Shown here one piece after another: positions 14,129 through 14,664 of a stretch of DNA of 14,664 bases. Origin of the DNA: Spirochaetales bacterium. GTDB lineage: Bacteria; Spirochaetota; Spirochaetia; Sphaerochaetales; Sphaerochaetaceae. How positions within the stretch are numbered: the stretch's first letter is position 1; each line of letters begins with the position of its first letter. The translations under genes were made by a program, and so were the position numbers. The notes beneath the pieces were generated by a model. The model was not told where the DNA came from and did not search any database. It worked only from the letters and a program-made list of their open reading frames with translations. Location: assembly GCA_022785155.1 (NCBI GenBank), contig JALFRH010000172.1, forward strand, positions 1-14,664, given 5' to 3'.

Positions 14129-14664
14129 TCAGAGAACTTCAATCAGTTCGTATTCCCTTGTTCCGATTCCTATTTTCTCTGCATATTCCAAACCGTGTTT
14201 CCAGTCTGTATCAGGATGGAGATCATGGAAGTGATCGTGGGTATGTTCCTTCAGGTCTCCCAGGGCTGAGGAGTTGAGTATAGGAGCCTGGTTGACCTTG
14301 TCTGCTGCCGCCTGGTCTATTGCAACTGGGTCAAAGGACGCAAAGATTCCGATGTTCGGTACAATCGGAGCATCATTAAGGCCATAGCAGTCACAGAGAG
14401 GAGATACATCGGTGACGATGGAGATATGGAACTGGGGTCTACCATCCAATACTGCCTTTGCATATTCCATCATTCTGGCGTTGAGCATCTTTGCAGAGTT
14501 CTCCACTGTAGGGACGATGGCGTTCTTTGGGCATACTGGAAGACAGCGGCCGCAGCCTACACATTTATCCGTATCGATTCTACACTTTCCGTTTTCAAAG
14601 GTAGGAGCGCTATGGGCACAGGCGGAAGCACACTTATGGCAGCCCACACACTTATCTGTGATTA
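14129..14664 (-). CDS. DUF362-family iron-sulfur protein, C-terminal part (runs off the window)
   Basis: The minus-strand frame is open from the window edge to the stop at 14129, about 178 residues, without a start. It opens with two ferredoxin-type 4Fe-4S motifs: CVGCHKCASAC, lacking the usual following proline, and CVGCGRCLPVCP. After these comes the DUF362 second half: DVSPLCDCYG, the hallmark SFDPVAIDQAAADKVN, and a histidine-rich segment EHTHDHFHDLHPDTDWKHG before the end. These proteins are cytoplasmic ferredoxin-like proteins widespread in anaerobes and of unknown reaction. An apparent GTG start at 14647 falls inside the first cluster motif, since ITDKC continues upstream, so it is not the true start. 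Confidence 0.9.
   Translation of the reverse strand, partial: ITDKCVGCHKCASACAHSAPTFENGKCRIDTDKCVGCGRCLPVCPKNAIVPTVENSAKMLNARMMEYAKAVLDGRPQFHISIVTDVSPLCDCYGLNDAPIVPNIGIFASFDPVAIDQAAADKVNQAPILNSSALGDLKEHTHDHFHDLHPDTDWKHGLEYAEKIGIGTREYELIEVL

Noticed and set aside
1..14664. CRISPR array, tRNA, rRNA or phage module
   Set aside because: No regularly spaced repeats, tRNA cloverleaf with the conserved GTTCRA loop, rRNA-like segment or phage structural gene was recognised on reading either strand.

Overview
The window looks like an ordinary chromosomal stretch of an anaerobic, diderm bacterium of low-to-moderate GC (low forties per cent by eye). Signs of an outer membrane are a 192-residue exported protein with beta-barrel-like sequence ending in Phe. 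Signs of anaerobic life are a flavoprotein-rubredoxin fusion and a DUF362 protein with two 4Fe-4S motifs. A host-associated spirochaete (Sphaerochaeta/Treponema type) fits best, but this is an inference from protein style, not proof. No rRNA, tRNA, CRISPR array or insertion sequence was recognised.

Layout. 1-653 (minus): a NifX/NifB-type small protein followed 12 bases later by a polytopic membrane protein cut by the window edge. 784-1407 (minus): high-molecular-weight rubredoxin (flavin reductase plus rubredoxin), with a clear terminator after it. 1541-2255 (plus): a five-helix membrane protein overlapping a small XRE-type repressor. 2347-4183 (plus): an AEC-family permease and a DMT/EamA permease split by a -1 frameshift at a run of seven A. 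4185-5147 (minus): a D-2-hydroxyacid dehydrogenase, tail-to-tail with the permease with one base between them. 5424-8948 (plus): a tightly coupled three-gene operon of diaminobutyrate aminotransferase, PLP-dependent diaminobutyrate decarboxylase and an S51-type serine peptidase, behind a 276-base upstream region with several possible hairpins. 9220-10086 (minus): an Rpn-type PD-(D/E)XK nuclease. 10442-12307 (minus): a DUF2207 membrane protein with a rho-independent terminator. 12384-13457 (plus): MnmA tRNA 2-thiouridylase, divergent from DUF2207 and lacking the usual second catalytic cysteine. 13490-14068 (minus): the putative outer-membrane protein. 14129-14664 (minus): the C-terminal part of a DUF362 iron-sulfur protein, cut by the window edge.

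How the genes work together. The clearest pathway is Dat plus Ddc: aspartate semialdehyde to L-2,4-diaminobutyrate to 1,3-diaminopropane. The peptidase sharing an ATGA overlap with the decarboxylase is an unusual partner. The membrane protein/XRE pair is a probable self-regulated unit. The remaining genes look like independent one- or two-gene transcription units. The most interesting points are the Dat-Ddc-S51 operon, the non-canonical MnmA, and the A-run frameshift in the EamA transporter. I found no convincing wholly novel system.
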